The notes beneath the pieces are model-generated. The model saw nothing but the letters and a program-made list of their open reading frames with translations. It was not told the DNA's origin and did not search any database. A program made the position numbers and the translations under genes. Shown here one piece after another: positions 17,647-27,746 of a stretch of DNA of 64,000 nt. The DNA comes from Caballeronia concitans (lineage in GTDB: Bacteria > Pseudomonadota > Gammaproteobacteria > Burkholderiales > Burkholderiaceae): positions 744,001 through 808,000 of the forward strand of contig NZ_FCNV02000001.1 in the NCBI RefSeq assembly GCF_001544615.1, in the 5' to 3' direction. Within the stretch, counting starts at the first letter, position 1, and every line of letters starts with the position of its first letter.

Positions 17647-18450
17647 ATGGAAGTCACGGAAGCGTTGCGCGTGCCGCTCGACCCGGCGCATGTCCGGGAG
17701 GCGCTCGGCGATCTCGCGCTGTTGCGGGCGAGCCTCGACAATTGCGAATCGTTCACGCGCACGCCGGCGGGCGAATACGCGCTGACGCTCGTCGTGCCGC
17801 TCGGCGCGCTCAGGGCGCGCTATGACGTGCGGGCGCATCCGGCGGGGCAGACGCGGCAGGGCGCGAGCGCGGGCGCGCCGTCGCACGATCACCCTGAACC
17901 CGCCGCCTACGCGGCCACGCTGAGCTTCAAGGCGCGCGGCGAGGGCGTCGGCTCGTTGCGCGGGCAGATTGCGGTCGCGCTCAATCCCGACGACGACGGC
18001 GACGCCACGTGGATCGACTACACCGTCTGGGCGACGGTCACCGGCCCGCTCGCCGGCTTGCCGCCGCGCCAGATCGAGAACGCGCTGCGCGAAGGCGCCG
18101 ACGACTTTTTCGCGGAACTCTGCGAAGTCGTGCGCGCGAAGCACGGCTTGCCGTCGATGCGCGCGGCGGGCGAGCGCACGCGACGCCACGTATTTCTGCG
18201 GCCCGGCGCGATGTCGGCGGCGTTTTCGCGTCGCACGGGATCGACGGCGCGCGCGATGCACCACGCATCCGGCGACGCCGCCGCGAGCGGCGTGCTGCGG
18301 CATCGGCTGGGCGGGCACGTGTTCGGGGATCGCGAGCGGGATCATCGGCACGATTCGCATCCGTTCGGATTGCCCGGCTGGGCGTGGGCGGCGATGCTCG
18401 TCTGCATCGCGATATTCGTGTTCGTGGCGCAGCGCTCGGGACTGCAATAG
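17647..18450 (+). CDS. CoxG-like SRPBCC-domain membrane-anchored protein
   Basis: The N-terminal ~165 residues resemble the carbon monoxide dehydrogenase subunit G (CoxG) family of SRPBCC ligand-binding domains: MEVTEALRVPLDPAHVREAL at the start, LNNCES-like SLDNCESF near residue 32, a GEG(V)GSLRG segment, and PRQIENALREGADDFF. After a ~60-residue linker a single hydrophobic helix (GWAWAAMLVCIAIFVFVA) sits at the C-terminus, giving a tail-anchored topology. CoxG recruits CoxDE-type maturation factors to the membrane in carboxydotrophs, but no cox genes lie nearby, so its role here is unknown. A GGAGG site at 17637-17641 supports the ATG. Confidence 0.8.
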   Translation: MEVTEALRVPLDPAHVREALGDLALLRASLDNCESFTRTPAGEYALTLVVPLGALRARYDVRAHPAGQTRQGASAGAPSHDHPEPAAYAATLSFKARGEGVGSLRGQIAVALNPDDDGDATWIDYTVWATVTGPLAGLPPRQIENALREGADDFFAELCEVVRAKHGLPSMRAAGERTRRHVFLRPGAMSAAFSRRTGSTARAMHHASGDAAASGVLRHRLGGHVFGDRERDHRHDSHPFGLPGWAWAAMLVCIAIFVFVAQRSGLQ

Positions 18451-18498
18451 CCGGCGATCGGCGCTACAGTGTCCCGTTCCACCTTCCCGAGGACCGCC

Positions 18499-19119
18499 AT
18501 GCCGCGCCGCGCCCTGATCGTCATCGACGTGCAGAACGAGTACGTCACCGGCAATCTGCCGATCGAATATCCCGATGTGAACGTGTCGCTCGCCAATATC
18601 GGCCGCGCGATGGACGCCGCCGATGCACACGGCGTGCCGATTATCGTCGTGCAGAACTTCGCGCCCGCCACCGCGCCGATCTTCGCGCGCGGCTCCGCGA
18701 TGGCGGAACTGCACGAATCCGTCGCGTCGCGCGAGCGGGCTCATTACGTGGAAAAGGCGCTGCCGAGCGCGTTCGCCGGAACGGATCTCGGCGAATGGCT
18801 TGCCGCGCATGACATCGACACGATCGTGATCGCCGGCTACATGACCCACAATTGCGACGATTCCACCGTGCGTCACGCGGTCCACGCGGGTTTGTCGGTG
18901 GAATTTCTCGTCGATGCGACCGGCTCCGTGCCCTACGAAAACCGCGCGGGCCGCGCGAGCGCGGAGGAGATTCATCGCGTGTTCACGGTCGTCATGCAGT
19001 CGCGCTTCGCGGCCGTGCTCACCACGGACGAATGGATCGCCGCGCTCGAAACCGGCGAGCCGCCCGCGCGCGACAACATCTACGCATCGAATCAGCGGGC
19101 GCGCTCCGGCGGGCGTTGA
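18499..19119 (+). CDS. Isochorismatase-family cysteine hydrolase
   Basis: The 206-residue product shows the family layout: catalytic Asp in ALIVIDVQNEYV, a lysine in YVEKALPSAFAGTDL, and the catalytic Cys in VIAGYMTHNCDDSTVRHA. Members hydrolyse isochorismate, nicotinamide, N-carbamoyl amines or related substrates; which one applies cannot be told. The ATG at 18499 is preferred to an earlier in-frame start at 18469 because GAGGA lies just upstream. It ends 25 bases before the convergent TetR gene. Confidence 0.85.
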   Translation: MPRRALIVIDVQNEYVTGNLPIEYPDVNVSLANIGRAMDAADAHGVPIIVVQNFAPATAPIFARGSAMAELHESVASRERAHYVEKALPSAFAGTDLGEWLAAHDIDTIVIAGYMTHNCDDSTVRHAVHAGLSVEFLVDATGSVPYENRAGRASAEEIHRVFTVVMQSRFAAVLTTDEWIAALETGEPPARDNIYASNQRARSGGR

Positions 19120-19144
19120 AGGCGCACAGTGGAGCGGTCGGAGA

Positions 19145-19786
19145 TCAGCCCGCCGTTGTGAGCAGCGCGGGGCTGGTGCGCAGCGCATCGAAGCAGGCGT
19201 CGATCAGCGCTTCGGAATCGTGCGCCGGATCGACGCTATCGGGCAGCATCAGCGAGTCGTGCAGGATGCCGGTGAAAAGTGCGTGCAGCAGCGTGGTGGC
19301 GCGGCGCGTATCGAGCGCGGCCGGCAGTTGATGTTTCTCGATGGCGTTGCGCAGCGCCCGCTCGATGCGTTCCCTGCCGTCGCGCATGTTGTTCTGATGA
19401 CGCTCGCGCACCGGCCCCATCTCCTCGACGAATTCGCACTTGAGAAACAGGATGTCGAACACGCGGCGGCGCTGCTCGTCGGCGGTGATGTTGCGCATGC
19501 ACCAGACGAAGATTTCGCGGATATGCGCGAGCGGGTCCGGCTCCTTGCCGTCGAGCGTCGCCTCGACGAGTTCGTCGAGCGGCAGCAGGCTGCGGTCGAA
19601 CATCGCGTTGAAGAGATCGCCCTTGTTGGCGAAATGCCAGTAGATCGCGCCGCGCGTCACGCCCGCCGCCTGCGCGATATCGACCAGCGACGTCCGCGAT
19701 ACGCCTTTTTCATAAAAAACGCGCTCGGCGGCGTCGAGAATGCGGTTGCGCGTCTCCTGCGCTTCTTCCTTGGTTCGTCTGACCAT
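19145..19786 (-). CDS. bpeR: TetR-family repressor of the RND efflux operon (AcrR/TtgR/BpeR-like)
   Basis: The 213-residue protein starts MVRRTKEEAQETRNRILDAA and has the TetR helix-turn-helix TSLVDIAQAAGVTRGAIYWHF at about residues 33-53, followed by NKGDLF. This is the AcrR/TtgR/BpeR subgroup, which represses a divergent RND pump operon and is released by pump substrates. It diverges from the adaptor gene at 20167. A 20-bp perfect-arm palindrome in the shared promoter region (19925-19944) closely resembles the AcrR operator. The assignment to bpeR rather than another member is from sequence character and gene order, not comparison. Confidence 0.85.
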   Translation of the reverse strand: MVRRTKEEAQETRNRILDAAERVFYEKGVSRTSLVDIAQAAGVTRGAIYWHFANKGDLFNAMFDRSLLPLDELVEATLDGKEPDPLAHIREIFVWCMRNITADEQRRRVFDILFLKCEFVEEMGPVRERHQNNMRDGRERIERALRNAIEKHQLPAALDTRRATTLLHALFTGILHDSLMLPDSVDPAHDSEALIDACFDALRTSPALLTTAG

Positions 19787-20166
19787 GTTCGTGATGACGG
19801 CGTGCCGCGAGCGGCGGGGTCGCCGCGGGTAGTGCGAAAGGGGATTGATGAGAAGCGATCGGGCTTGTCAAGCCCAGCGCGAGGAACGTTTGTTACGCCC
19901 GTAATCTGCGCTGTAGCAGATTTTTACATTCATTCGTGAATGTATTTATAATACCACCCCACACGACGTCAAGGCCCTGCAAGTCGCATACGGGCCGAAT
20001 TTCGTCACCATCGATGTTCAGATTCGCTCGCGGCGCGAGTGTCCATTCGCAATCCGGACGCGCACCGCGGCTCACAGATGCGCACGTCGGCATTCAGGCG
20101 ACGAGTGGCATCTCACTTGAGATGCACGCGTTTTTTTCGCTACCAGTCACGAACAGAGGTCGCTCC
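19787..20166. other. Divergent control region between tetR and the first RND operon
   Basis: This 380-base region holds, in order: a small hairpin AATCTGC/GCAGATT (19903-19922); the promoter with embedded palindrome at 19923-19952; and about 210 bases of leader before the adaptor ATG. The leader has no convincing gene. An in-frame GTG at 19936 is rejected because it lies inside the operator. Confidence 0.6.
19923..19952 (+). promoter_or_regulatory. Strong promoter with embedded TetR-type operator for the RND operon
   Basis: A -35 TTTACA (19923-19928), 18-bp spacer and perfect -10 TATAAT (19947-19952) face the pump operon. The palindrome TACATTCATTCGTGAATGTA (19925-19944, 8-bp perfect arms) covers the -35 and spacer. 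It resembles the E. coli acrAB operator, which has the same TACAT/ATGTA arms. Repressor binding here would block polymerase directly. Confidence 0.8.
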
Positions 20167-21396
20167 ATGCGCTTCGAAAGGGTTCCCTATCAACTCGTCA
20201 GTGCCGCAACGGCTGCCATGTTGCTCGCGGCATGCGGACAAAAACAATCGGCACCGCCGCCGCAGACGCCCGAAGTCGGCGTCGTGACGGTCCAGCCGAC
20301 CGCCGTGCCGGTCACGACCGAACTGCCGGGCCGCACGAGCGCGTACCTCGTCGCGCAGGTGCGCGCGCGCGTCGACGGCGTCGTGCTGCGCCGTGAATTC
20401 ACCGAAGGCAGCATCGTCAAGGCGGGGCAGCGGCTCTACAAGATCGATCCGGCGCCGTACATCGCGCAGTTGAACAACGCGAAGGCGTCGCTGGCGAAGG
20501 CGCAGGCGAATCTCGCATCGACGACCGCGCAGGCGAACCGCTACAAGGTGCTGGTCGCCGCGAACGCCGTCAGCAAGCAGGACTACGACAACGCCGTCGC
20601 CTCGCAAGGCCAGGCCGCGGCGGACGTCGCGGCAGGCAAGGCCGCCGTCGATACCGCGCAGATCAACCTCGGCTATACCGATGTCGTGTCGCCGGTGACG
20701 GGCCAGGTCGGCATCTCGCAAGTCACGCCGGGCGCGTACGTGCAGGCGAGCCAGGCGACGTTGATGGTCACCGTGCAGCAGCTCGATCCCACTTACGTCG
20801 ATCTCACGCAGTCGAGCCTCGACGGCCTCAAGCTGCGTCGCCAGATACAGGAAGGCCGGCTCCAGACGAGCGGCCCGAACGCCGCGAAGGTGTCGCTGGT
20901 GCTGGAAGACGGCCGCGTCTATTCGGAGAAGGGCAAGCTGCAGTTCACGGACGTCACCGTCGATCCGACCACCGGTTCCGTCACCGTGCGCGCGATTTTC
21001 CAGAACAAGGACCGCGTGCTGCTGCCGGGCATGTTCGTGCGCGCGCGCATCGACGAAGGCGTGAATCCGAGCGCGCTCGTCGTGCCGCAGATCGGCATCA
21101 CGCACGACCAGAAGGGCACGCCGACGGCGCTCGTCGTCGGTCCGGACAACAAGGTGGCGCTGCGCCAGCTCGTGACCTCCGGCACCTACGGCCAGTACTG
21201 GGTCGTCGATAGCGGCCTCAAGGCGGGCGACCGCGTGATCGTGCAAGGCGTCGACAAGGTTCGTCCGGGCGCCGAAGTCAAGGCAGTGCCCGCGCAACTG
21301 CCGGCCGCAGCCGGGGGAGCCTCGCAGGCGAGCGACGCGCAAGCCGCGCAATCCGCATCGAGCGCGCAACCCGCATCTGCTGCCTCGGGCGCGTAA
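20167..21396 (+). CDS. bpeA: RND efflux periplasmic adaptor (membrane fusion protein), copy 1
   Basis: The 409-residue lipoprotein has a signal segment ending LLAAC (Cys23), the biotinyl-lipoyl-like halves ([19 protein letters not shown] and [19 protein letters not shown]), a coiled-coil hairpin rich in Ala/Gln/Lys between about residues 100 and 160, and the beta-barrel and membrane-proximal domains. The C-terminus is an Ala/Ser/Gln-rich tail. It bridges the pump at 21414 and the channel at 24607. The ATG at 20167 gives the lipobox; the longer frame to 19936 does not. The gap to the pump gene is 17 bases. It is the paralogue of the gene at 26527. Confidence 0.93.
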   Translation: MRFERVPYQLVSAATAAMLLAACGQKQSAPPPQTPEVGVVTVQPTAVPVTTELPGRTSAYLVAQVRARVDGVVLRREFTEGSIVKAGQRLYKIDPAPYIAQLNNAKASLAKAQANLASTTAQANRYKVLVAANAVSKQDYDNAVASQGQAAADVAAGKAAVDTAQINLGYTDVVSPVTGQVGISQVTPGAYVQASQATLMVTVQQLDPTYVDLTQSSLDGLKLRRQIQEGRLQTSGPNAAKVSLVLEDGRVYSEKGKLQFTDVTVDPTTGSVTVRAIFQNKDRVLLPGMFVRARIDEGVNPSALVVPQIGITHDQKGTPTALVVGPDNKVALRQLVTSGTYGQYWVVDSGLKAGDRVIVQGVDKVRPGAEVKAVPAQLPAAAGGASQASDAQAAQSASSAQPASAASGA

Positions 21397-21413
21397 AACC
21401 AGGAGCCCGCCTC

Positions 21414-24400
21414 ATGGCAAAGTTCTTTATCGATCGCCCGATTTTCGCGTGGGTGATCGCCATCGTCCTGATGCTCGCGGGTATCGCGGCCATCTTCACG
21501 CTGCCGGTCGCGCAGTATCCGACCATCGCGCCGCCGGGCGTCCAGATCAGCGCGACGTACCCGGGCGCATCGGCGAAAACGGTCGAAAACACCGTGACGC
21601 AGGTGATCGAGCAGCAGATGAGCGGTCTCGACCACCTGCTGTATCTGTCGTCCACGTCCGATGACTCCGGCACCGCGACCATCACGCTGACGTTCGCGCC
21701 GGGCACGAATCCGGACATCGCGCAGGTGCAGGTGCAGAACAAGCTGCAGCTCGCGACGCCGCTTCTGCCGCAGGTCGTGCAGCAGCTCGGCACCAAGGTC
21801 ACGAAGTCGAGCAACAGCTTCCTGCTCGTGCTCGCGTTCGTGTCGCAGGACGGCAGCATGAGCAAGTACGACCTCGCGAACTACGTGGCGTCGCACATTC
21901 AGGATCCGGTCAGCCGTCTCGACGGCGTAGGCACGGTCACGCTGTTCGGCTCGCAATACGCGATGCGCATCTGGCTCGACGCGAACAAGCTGACCAACTT
22001 CGGCCTCACGCCGGTCGATGTGCAGGCGGCGCTGCAAACGCAGAACGTGCAGGTCGCGGGCGGCTCGCTCGGCGGCACGCCTTCGGTGCCGGGGCAGATG
22101 CTGCAGGCGACCATCACCGAGGCGACGCTGCTGTCCACGCCCGAGCAGTTCGGCAACATCCTGCTGAAGGTGAATCAGGATGGCTCGCAGGTGCGGCTGA
22201 AGGACGTGGCGCGCATCGAGCTGGGCGGCGAAAACTACAACTTCGACACGAAGTACAGCGGCCAGCCGGCGGCGGGCTTCGGTATTCAGCTCGCGACGGG
22301 CGCGAACGCGCTCGCCACCGCGAAGGCCGTGCGCCAGAAGATCGACGAATTGTCGAAGTACTTCCCGAACGGGCTCGTCGTGAAGTATCCGTACGACACG
22401 ACGCCGTTCGTGCGCCTGTCGATCGAGGACGTGGTCAAGACGCTGATCGAAGGCATCGTGCTCGTGTTCCTCGTGATGTATCTGTTCCTGCAGAACCTGC
22501 GGGCCACGCTGATTCCGACCATCGCGGTGCCGGTCGTGCTGCTCGGCACGTTCGCGATCATGGCGGCGGTCGGCTTCTCGATCAACACGCTATCGATGTT
22601 CGGTCTCGTGCTCGCCATCGGCTTGCTGGTGGACGATGCGATCGTGGTCGTGGAGAACGTCGAGCGGGTGATGGCGGAGGAGGGCTTGCCGCCACGCGAG
22701 GCGACCCGCAAGGCGATGGGCCAGATCACCGGCGCGCTGGTGGGCGTGGCGCTCGTGCTCTCGGCGGTGTTCGTGCCGGTGGCGATGTCGGGCGGATCGG
22801 TCGGCGCGATCTATCGACAGTTCTCGCTGACGATCGTTTCCGCGATGGTGCTGTCCGTGCTGACCGCGCTCATCCTGACCCCGGCGTTGTGCGCGACCAT
22901 CCTGAAGCCGATTCCGCAGGGCCATCACGAAGCGAAGAAGGGCTTCTTCGGCTGGTTCAACCGCACCTTCGACAAGAGCCGCGACAAGTATCACTCGGGC
23001 GTCTATCACGTGATCAAGCGTTCGGGACGCTGGCTTTTGATCTATCTCGTGGTGATCGTCGCGGTCGGCTTGCTGTTCGTGAAGCTGCCGAAGTCGTTCC
23101 TGCCGGATGAAGACCAGGGCACGATGTTCGTGCTCGTGCAGACCCCGGCCGGCTCGACGCAGGAAACCACGGCGCGCGCGCTGAAGGACGTGTCCGACTA
23201 TCTGCTGAACGACGAGAAGTCGATCGTTGAATCCACGTTCACGGTCAACGGCTTCAGCTTCGCGGGCCGCGGCCAGAACGCGGGTCTCGTGTTCGTGCGG
23301 ATGAAGGACTACGCGCAGCGCCAGAAGGGCGACCAGAAGGTGCAGGCGCTCGTCGGCCGGCTGTTCGGGCGCTTCTCGGGCTACAAGAACGCGGTGGTGT
23401 TCCCGGTCAATCCGCCGTCGATTCCGGAACTCGGCACGGCAGCGGGCTTCGACTTCGAGCTGCAGGATCGCGCGGGCGTGGGCCACGAAGCGCTGATGAA
23501 CGCGCGCAACCAGTTGCTCGGCATGGCCGCGAAGGACCCGTCGCTCGCACAGGTGCGTCCGAACGGCCTCAACGACACGCCGCAGTTCAAGGTCAACATC
23601 GACCGCGAAAAGGCGCTGGCGCTGGGCGTGACGGCATCGGCGGTGGATCAGACGTTCTCGATCGCGTGGGCATCGGCGTATGTGAACAACTTCCTCGATA
23701 CCGACAGCCGGATCAAGAAGGTGTACCTGCAAGCCGACGCGCCGTTCCGCATGACGCCCGAGAACCTGAGCGACTGGTACGTGCGCAATACGTCGGGCGG
23801 GATGGTGCCGTTCTCGTCGTTCGCGACCGGCCACTGGACCTACGGTTCGCCGAAGCTCGAACGCTACAACGGTATCTCGTCGGTCGAAATCCAGGGCGCG
23901 GCGGCTCCCGGCAAATCCACCGGCCAGGCGATGCAGGCGATGGAAGCGCTCGCGGCGAAGCTGCCGGCGGGGATCGGCTACGAATGGACGGGCTTGTCGT
24001 ATCAGGAAATCCAGTCCGGTTCGCAGGCGCCGATTCTCTACGGCATCTCGATCCTCGTCGTGTTCCTGTGTCTCGCGGCGCTGTATGAAAGCTGGTCGAT
24101 TCCGTTCTCGGTCATCATGGTGGTGCCGCTCGGCGTGATCGGCGCGCTGCTCGCCGTGACCTTGCGCGGACTGGAGAACGACGTGTTCTTCCAGGTCGGT
24201 CTTCTGACGACCGTCGGCTTGTCGGCGAAGAACGCGATTCTGATCGTCGAGTTTGCGCGGGAGCTGCAGATATCGGAGAAGATGGGACCGATCGAAGCGG
24301 CGATGGAAGCGGCGCGCCTGCGCTTGCGCCCGATTCTGATGACGTCGCTCGCGTTCGTGCTCGGCGTGATGCCGCTCGCGATCAGCAACGGCGCGGGATC

Positions 24401-24605
24401 GGCGAGCCAGCACGCGATCGGCACGGGCGTGATCGGCGGGATGCTGACCGCGACCTTCCTCGCGATCTTCATGGTGCCGATGTTCTTCGTCGTGATCCGC
24501 GCGCAGTTCAGCGGCGAGAAGGAAAATCCGGAAGTCGCGCTCGAGCACTACGAGCAGCATCATCCTGAACAGCAGAATCCGCGCGATGGCAACGAAGGAC
24601 ACTGA
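21414..24605 (+). CDS. bpeB: RND multidrug efflux pump, inner-membrane transporter, copy 1
   Basis: The 1063-residue HAE1-family proton antiporter begins [20 protein letters not shown] and has the usual twelve transmembrane helices with two large periplasmic loops. The proton-relay aspartates lie in [18 protein letters not shown] (about residues 405-412). Porter-domain segments such as [15 protein letters not shown] and [18 protein letters not shown] are present. It exports hydrophobic and amphiphilic drugs through the channel encoded next door. The next gene starts one base after its stop. Identity with the copy at 27747 is high along the whole length, with runs of identical DNA in places. 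Confidence 0.96.
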   Translation: MAKFFIDRPIFAWVIAIVLMLAGIAAIFTLPVAQYPTIAPPGVQISATYPGASAKTVENTVTQVIEQQMSGLDHLLYLSSTSDDSGTATITLTFAPGTNPDIAQVQVQNKLQLATPLLPQVVQQLGTKVTKSSNSFLLVLAFVSQDGSMSKYDLANYVASHIQDPVSRLDGVGTVTLFGSQYAMRIWLDANKLTNFGLTPVDVQAALQTQNVQVAGGSLGGTPSVPGQMLQATITEATLLSTPEQFGNILLKVNQDGSQVRLKDVARIELGGENYNFDTKYSGQPAAGFGIQLATGANALATAKAVRQKIDELSKYFPNGLVVKYPYDTTPFVRLSIEDVVKTLIEGIVLVFLVMYLFLQNLRATLIPTIAVPVVLLGTFAIMAAVGFSINTLSMFGLVLAIGLLVDDAIVVVENVERVMAEEGLPPREATRKAMGQITGALVGVALVLSAVFVPVAMSGGSVGAIYRQFSLTIVSAMVLSVLTALILTPALCATILKPIPQGHHEAKKGFFGWFNRTFDKSRDKYHSGVYHVIKRSGRWLLIYLVVIVAVGLLFVKLPKSFLPDEDQGTMFVLVQTPAGSTQETTARALKDVSDYLLNDEKSIVESTFTVNGFSFAGRGQNAGLVFVRMKDYAQRQKGDQKVQALVGRLFGRFSGYKNAVVFPVNPPSIPELGTAAGFDFELQDRAGVGHEALMNARNQLLGMAAKDPSLAQVRPNGLNDTPQFKVNIDREKALALGVTASAVDQTFSIAWASAYVNNFLDTDSRIKKVYLQADAPFRMTPENLSDWYVRNTSGGMVPFSSFATGHWTYGSPKLERYNGISSVEIQGAAAPGKSTGQAMQAMEALAAKLPAGIGYEWTGLSYQEIQSGSQAPILYGISILVVFLCLAALYESWSIPFSVIMVVPLGVIGALLAVTLRGLENDVFFQVGLLTTVGLSAKNAILIVEFARELQISEKMGPIEAAMEAARLRLRPILMTSLAFVLGVMPLAISNGAGSASQHAIGTGVIGGMLTATFLAIFMVPMFFVVIRAQFSGEKENPEVALEHYEQHHPEQQNPRDGNEGH

Positions 24606-24606
24606 A

Positions 24607-26130
24607 ATGCGTAGACTTTCTTTGATTGCGGCGGCCATCGCGGTTCTGGCCACAGGCTGCACGATGGAGCCGAAGTACGAGCGTCCGGCCGCGCCCGTGT
24701 CGCAGACGTTCCCGACCGGCGGCGTCTACGCGACGCAGCCGGGCGCGGCGGATGCCGGCGGGCGCAGCGCGAAGGACGTCGCGGGCGCGGATATCGGCTG
24801 GCGCGAGTTTTTCGTCGATGCGCGGCTGCAGCGGCTCATCGACATCGCGCTCGCGAACAATCGCGATCTGCGCACGTCGGTGCTGAACATTCAGGCCGCG
24901 CAGGCGCAGTATCGGATCGTGCGTTCCGAACTGTTCCCGACGATCTCGGCGCAAGCGGATCAGTCGAAGCAGCGCACGCCGCGAAACCTCTCGTTCTTCG
25001 ACCGGACGATTTCGAACACGTATTCCGTGGGCCTGAATGCGTCGTGGGAAATCGATCTCTTCGGGCGCGTGCAGAGCCTGAAGGATCAGGCGCTCGCGCA
25101 GTATTTCTCGACGGCGTATGCACGCAAGGCGTTCGAGATTTCGCTGATTTCGCAAGTCGCGGCGCAATATCTGCAAGTGCTGCAGGCGGACGATCTGCTG
25201 ACGGTCACCGAATCGACGCTGAAGACGGCGCGCGAATCGTACGACATCGTCAAGCTGCAGTTCGACAACGGCACGGCGTCCGAGCTGGATTTGAGCCAGT
25301 CGCAAACCGTGGTCGAAACCGCGACGGCGAACTATCAGGCGCAGCAGCGCGCGCGGGCGCAGGCGGTCAATGCGCTCGTGCTGTTGCTCGGCGAACCGAT
25401 GCCCGACGATCTGCCGACCGGCATGCCGCTCAACGAACAGGACTTCCTTACGGACATTCCTGCGGGCTTGCCGTCGGACTTGCTGACGCGTCGTCCCGAC
25501 ATCATGGAAGCGGAGCAGAACCTGCTTGCCGCGAACGCCAACATCGGCGCGGCGCGCGCGGCGTTCTTCCCGCGCATTTCGCTGACGGGCAGTTTCGGTA
25601 CGTTGAGTCCGACGCTCGGCGGCTTGTTCAAGCCGGGTTCGGCCGCGTGGAGCTTCGCGCCGACGATCACACTGCCGATCTTCGAAGGCGGGCAGAATCA
25701 GGCGAATCTGGATCTGGCGAACATCCAGAAGAACATCCAGATTTCGCAGTATGAGAAGGCGATTCAGTCGGCGTTCCGCGATGTCGCCGATGGCCTCGCC
25801 GCGCGCGGCACCTACGATCAGCAGATTCAAGCGCTCGAACGCGACACCGCCGCGCAGCAGCGTCGTCTGGATTTGTCGACGATGCGCTACCGGCAAGGCG
25901 TCGACAGCTATCTCGGCGTGCTGACCGCGCAGCAGGATCTGTATTCGGTGCAGCAGACGCTGATCACCGCGCGCACGCAGCGGCTCGCGAATCTGGTGAC
26001 GCTGTATCAGGCGCTGGGCGGCGGATGGATCGAGCACACCGGCGACGCGCCGCGCCCCGCCGATGCGCCCGCCGATGTCGGACCGGCCAGCGCGCCGCGG
26101 GCGGCATCGTCGGCTGCGGCAGCGGGGTGA
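24607..26130 (+). CDS. oprB: RND outer-membrane efflux channel (NodT/OprM family), copy 1
   Basis: The 507-residue lipoprotein has a lipobox ending LATGC (Cys18) and two repeated outer-membrane-efflux (TolC-like) domains of about 200 residues each. Clear family segments are RRPDIMEAEQNLLAANANIG, AFFPRISLTGSFGTLSP and YDQQIQALERDTAAQQRRLD. The protein forms a trimeric outer-membrane barrel and periplasmic tunnel. ATG 24607 lies one base after the pump stop; an earlier in-frame ATG at 24586 would remove the clean lipobox and overlap the pump gene. The C-terminal ~30 residues are an Ala/Pro/Asp tail absent from the second copy. Confidence 0.93.
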   Translation: MRRLSLIAAAIAVLATGCTMEPKYERPAAPVSQTFPTGGVYATQPGAADAGGRSAKDVAGADIGWREFFVDARLQRLIDIALANNRDLRTSVLNIQAAQAQYRIVRSELFPTISAQADQSKQRTPRNLSFFDRTISNTYSVGLNASWEIDLFGRVQSLKDQALAQYFSTAYARKAFEISLISQVAAQYLQVLQADDLLTVTESTLKTARESYDIVKLQFDNGTASELDLSQSQTVVETATANYQAQQRARAQAVNALVLLLGEPMPDDLPTGMPLNEQDFLTDIPAGLPSDLLTRRPDIMEAEQNLLAANANIGAARAAFFPRISLTGSFGTLSPTLGGLFKPGSAAWSFAPTITLPIFEGGQNQANLDLANIQKNIQISQYEKAIQSAFRDVADGLAARGTYDQQIQALERDTAAQQRRLDLSTMRYRQGVDSYLGVLTAQQDLYSVQQTLITARTQRLANLVTLYQALGGGWIEHTGDAPRPADAPADVGPASAPRAASSAAAAG

Positions 26131-26526
26131 TTGCCCGTCGTCGGTAAGTCAGTATCAGCATCACAGCCCGGCCATCGCGCCGGGCTTTTTTTCGCGCGTT
26201 CCGCTCAGGCTTCGACAAATTCGGTTTGACCTCGTCAAATTTCGTTGAATCCGACCCTCTCTTAGCGATCCTCATAAAATCCGCTACCTATAATCGCGTC
26301 GCCTGAGACGGGCGCACCGCCGCGCGTTCGGGCATTCAGGCATCCGGGCATCGGCATTTCAAGGCCGCGCCGCTTCGTCTGTCACCGCGGCAGACCGCCG
26401 CCACGCAACGCGCTTTCCGCATTCAGCACCCGGGTGCATCGATCGATGTCCGCGCACGCGGGCATTCGCGTTCCCAATGACGGGCGCGCGCATTCCTTTT
26501 TCCAGTCATCAAGAGGTCCTCGCTTC
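26131..26526 (+). other. Spacer between the two RND cassettes
   Basis: This 396-base gap contains a terminator (26165-26192), a pair of similar segments at 26216-26230 and 26236-26249 that include the dyad TTTGAC-CTC-GTCAAA (26225-26239), and a -10-like TATAAT at 26289-26294 without a good -35. No regulator gene and no TetR-type palindrome like that before copy 1 are present. The second adaptor may be transcribed from here or by readthrough. Confidence 0.5.
26165..26192 (+). terminator. Terminator after the first RND cassette
   Basis: AGCCCGGC (26165-26172), a 6-base loop and GCCGGGCT (26179-26186) are followed by a T-run reaching 26192. This should end transcription of the first cassette, implying separate control of the second. 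Confidence 0.85.
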
Positions 26527-27729
26527 ATGCGCTTCGAAAGGATTCCAAACCGATTCATCCGTGTCGCGACGGCCATGTCGGCCGCCATGCTCGTGGCCGC
26601 CTGCGGGGACAAGCATCCGCCGATGACCCCGCCCACGCCCGAAGTCGGCGTCGTCACGCTCGCGCCCGTCGCGGTGCCCGTGACCAGCGAATTGCCGGGG
26701 CGCACCAGCGCGTTCGTCGATGCCCAAGTGCGCGCACGCGTCGATGGCATCGTGCAGCGGCGCGATTTCACCGAAGGCGCGCTCGTGAAGGCCGGCCAGC
26801 GACTCTACAAGATCGATCACGCGCCGTATCTCGCGCAGCTCGACAGCGCGAAGGCGTCGCTTGCGAAGGCCGAGGCGAATCTCGTCTCGACATCGGCTCA
26901 GGCCGAGCGATACAAGGTGCTCGTCGCCGCGAACGCGGTCAGCAAGCAGGACTACGACAACGCGGTCGCCGCGCAAGGCCAGGCGGCGGCGGAAGTAGCG
27001 GCGGCGAAGGCTGCGCTGCGCACGGCGCAGATCAACGTCGGCTATACGGACGTCGCGTCGCCCGTCACGGGCCAGATCGGCATATCGCAAGTCACGCCGG
27101 GCGCGTACGTGCAGGCGAGCCAGGCCACGCTGATGGCGACCGTGCAGCAGCTCGACCCGATGTACGTCGATCTCACGCAATCGAGTCTCGACGGCCTCAA
27201 GCTGCGTCGCCAGATCCAGGAAGGGCGGCTCGTGAGCGCCGGTCCGAACGCCGCCGAAGTCACGCTGATTCTCGAAGACGGCCGCGTTTATCCCGAGAAA
27301 GGCAAGCTCCAGTTCAGCGACGTGACCGTGGACCGCTCGACCGGCTCCGTCACCGTGCGCGCGGTGTTCCCGAACCATGACCGCGTGCTGTTGCCGGGCA
27401 TGTTCGTGCGCGCGCGCATCGCCGAGGGCGTCAATGAGCACGCGCTGCTCGTGCCGGTCGCGGGCGTCACGCACGACCAGAAAGGCACCCCCATCGCGAT
27501 GATCGTCGACAAGGACGGCAAGGTCGCGCCGCGCCCGCTCGTGACATCGGGCACGGCGGGGCAGAACTGGATCGTCGAGAGCGGCGTGCAGGCGGGCGAT
27601 CGCGTGATCGTCGAAGGCACCGACAAGGTTCGGCCGGGCATGGTCGTGAAGGCCGCGCCGGCTTCGGTGGCTTTTGCCGCTTCCGCAGCTTCGGCCGCTT
27701 CCGCAGCTTCGGCCGCGTCCGGCGCGTAA
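26527..27729 (+). CDS. RND efflux periplasmic adaptor, copy 2
   Basis: The 400-residue lipoprotein parallels the first adaptor nearly residue for residue: [10 protein letters not shown] at the start (copy 1 has [10 protein letters not shown]), lipobox MLVAAC (Cys26), [32 protein letters not shown] and [19 protein letters not shown]. The tail is an Ala-Ala-Ser repeat encoded by an 18-bp tandem DNA repeat at 27676-27711. ATG 26527 is at the same relative position as in copy 1; the frame is open further upstream. It is 17 bases before the second pump, the same spacing as in copy 1. Confidence 0.92.
   Translation: MRFERIPNRFIRVATAMSAAMLVAACGDKHPPMTPPTPEVGVVTLAPVAVPVTSELPGRTSAFVDAQVRARVDGIVQRRDFTEGALVKAGQRLYKIDHAPYLAQLDSAKASLAKAEANLVSTSAQAERYKVLVAANAVSKQDYDNAVAAQGQAAAEVAAAKAALRTAQINVGYTDVASPVTGQIGISQVTPGAYVQASQATLMATVQQLDPMYVDLTQSSLDGLKLRRQIQEGRLVSAGPNAAEVTLILEDGRVYPEKGKLQFSDVTVDRSTGSVTVRAVFPNHDRVLLPGMFVRARIAEGVNEHALLVPVAGVTHDQKGTPIAMIVDKDGKVAPRPLVTSGTAGQNWIVESGVQAGDRVIVEGTDKVRPGMVVKAAPASVAFAASAASAASAASAASGA
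27676..27711 (+). repeat. Two perfect 18-bp tandem repeats in the adaptor 2 tail
   Basis: The unit GCCGCTTCCGCAGCTTCG occurs at 27676-27693 and 27694-27711, with a partial third copy. It encodes the Ala-Ser-rich C-terminus and could vary in length by slippage. Confidence 0.85.
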
Positions 27730-27746
27730 GGACGGAGGCACGCTCA

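Noticed and set aside
19936-20166. Earlier GTG start for the first RND adaptor
   Set aside because: It lies within the operator palindrome and upstream of the probable transcription start, and removes the lipoprotein signal peptide.
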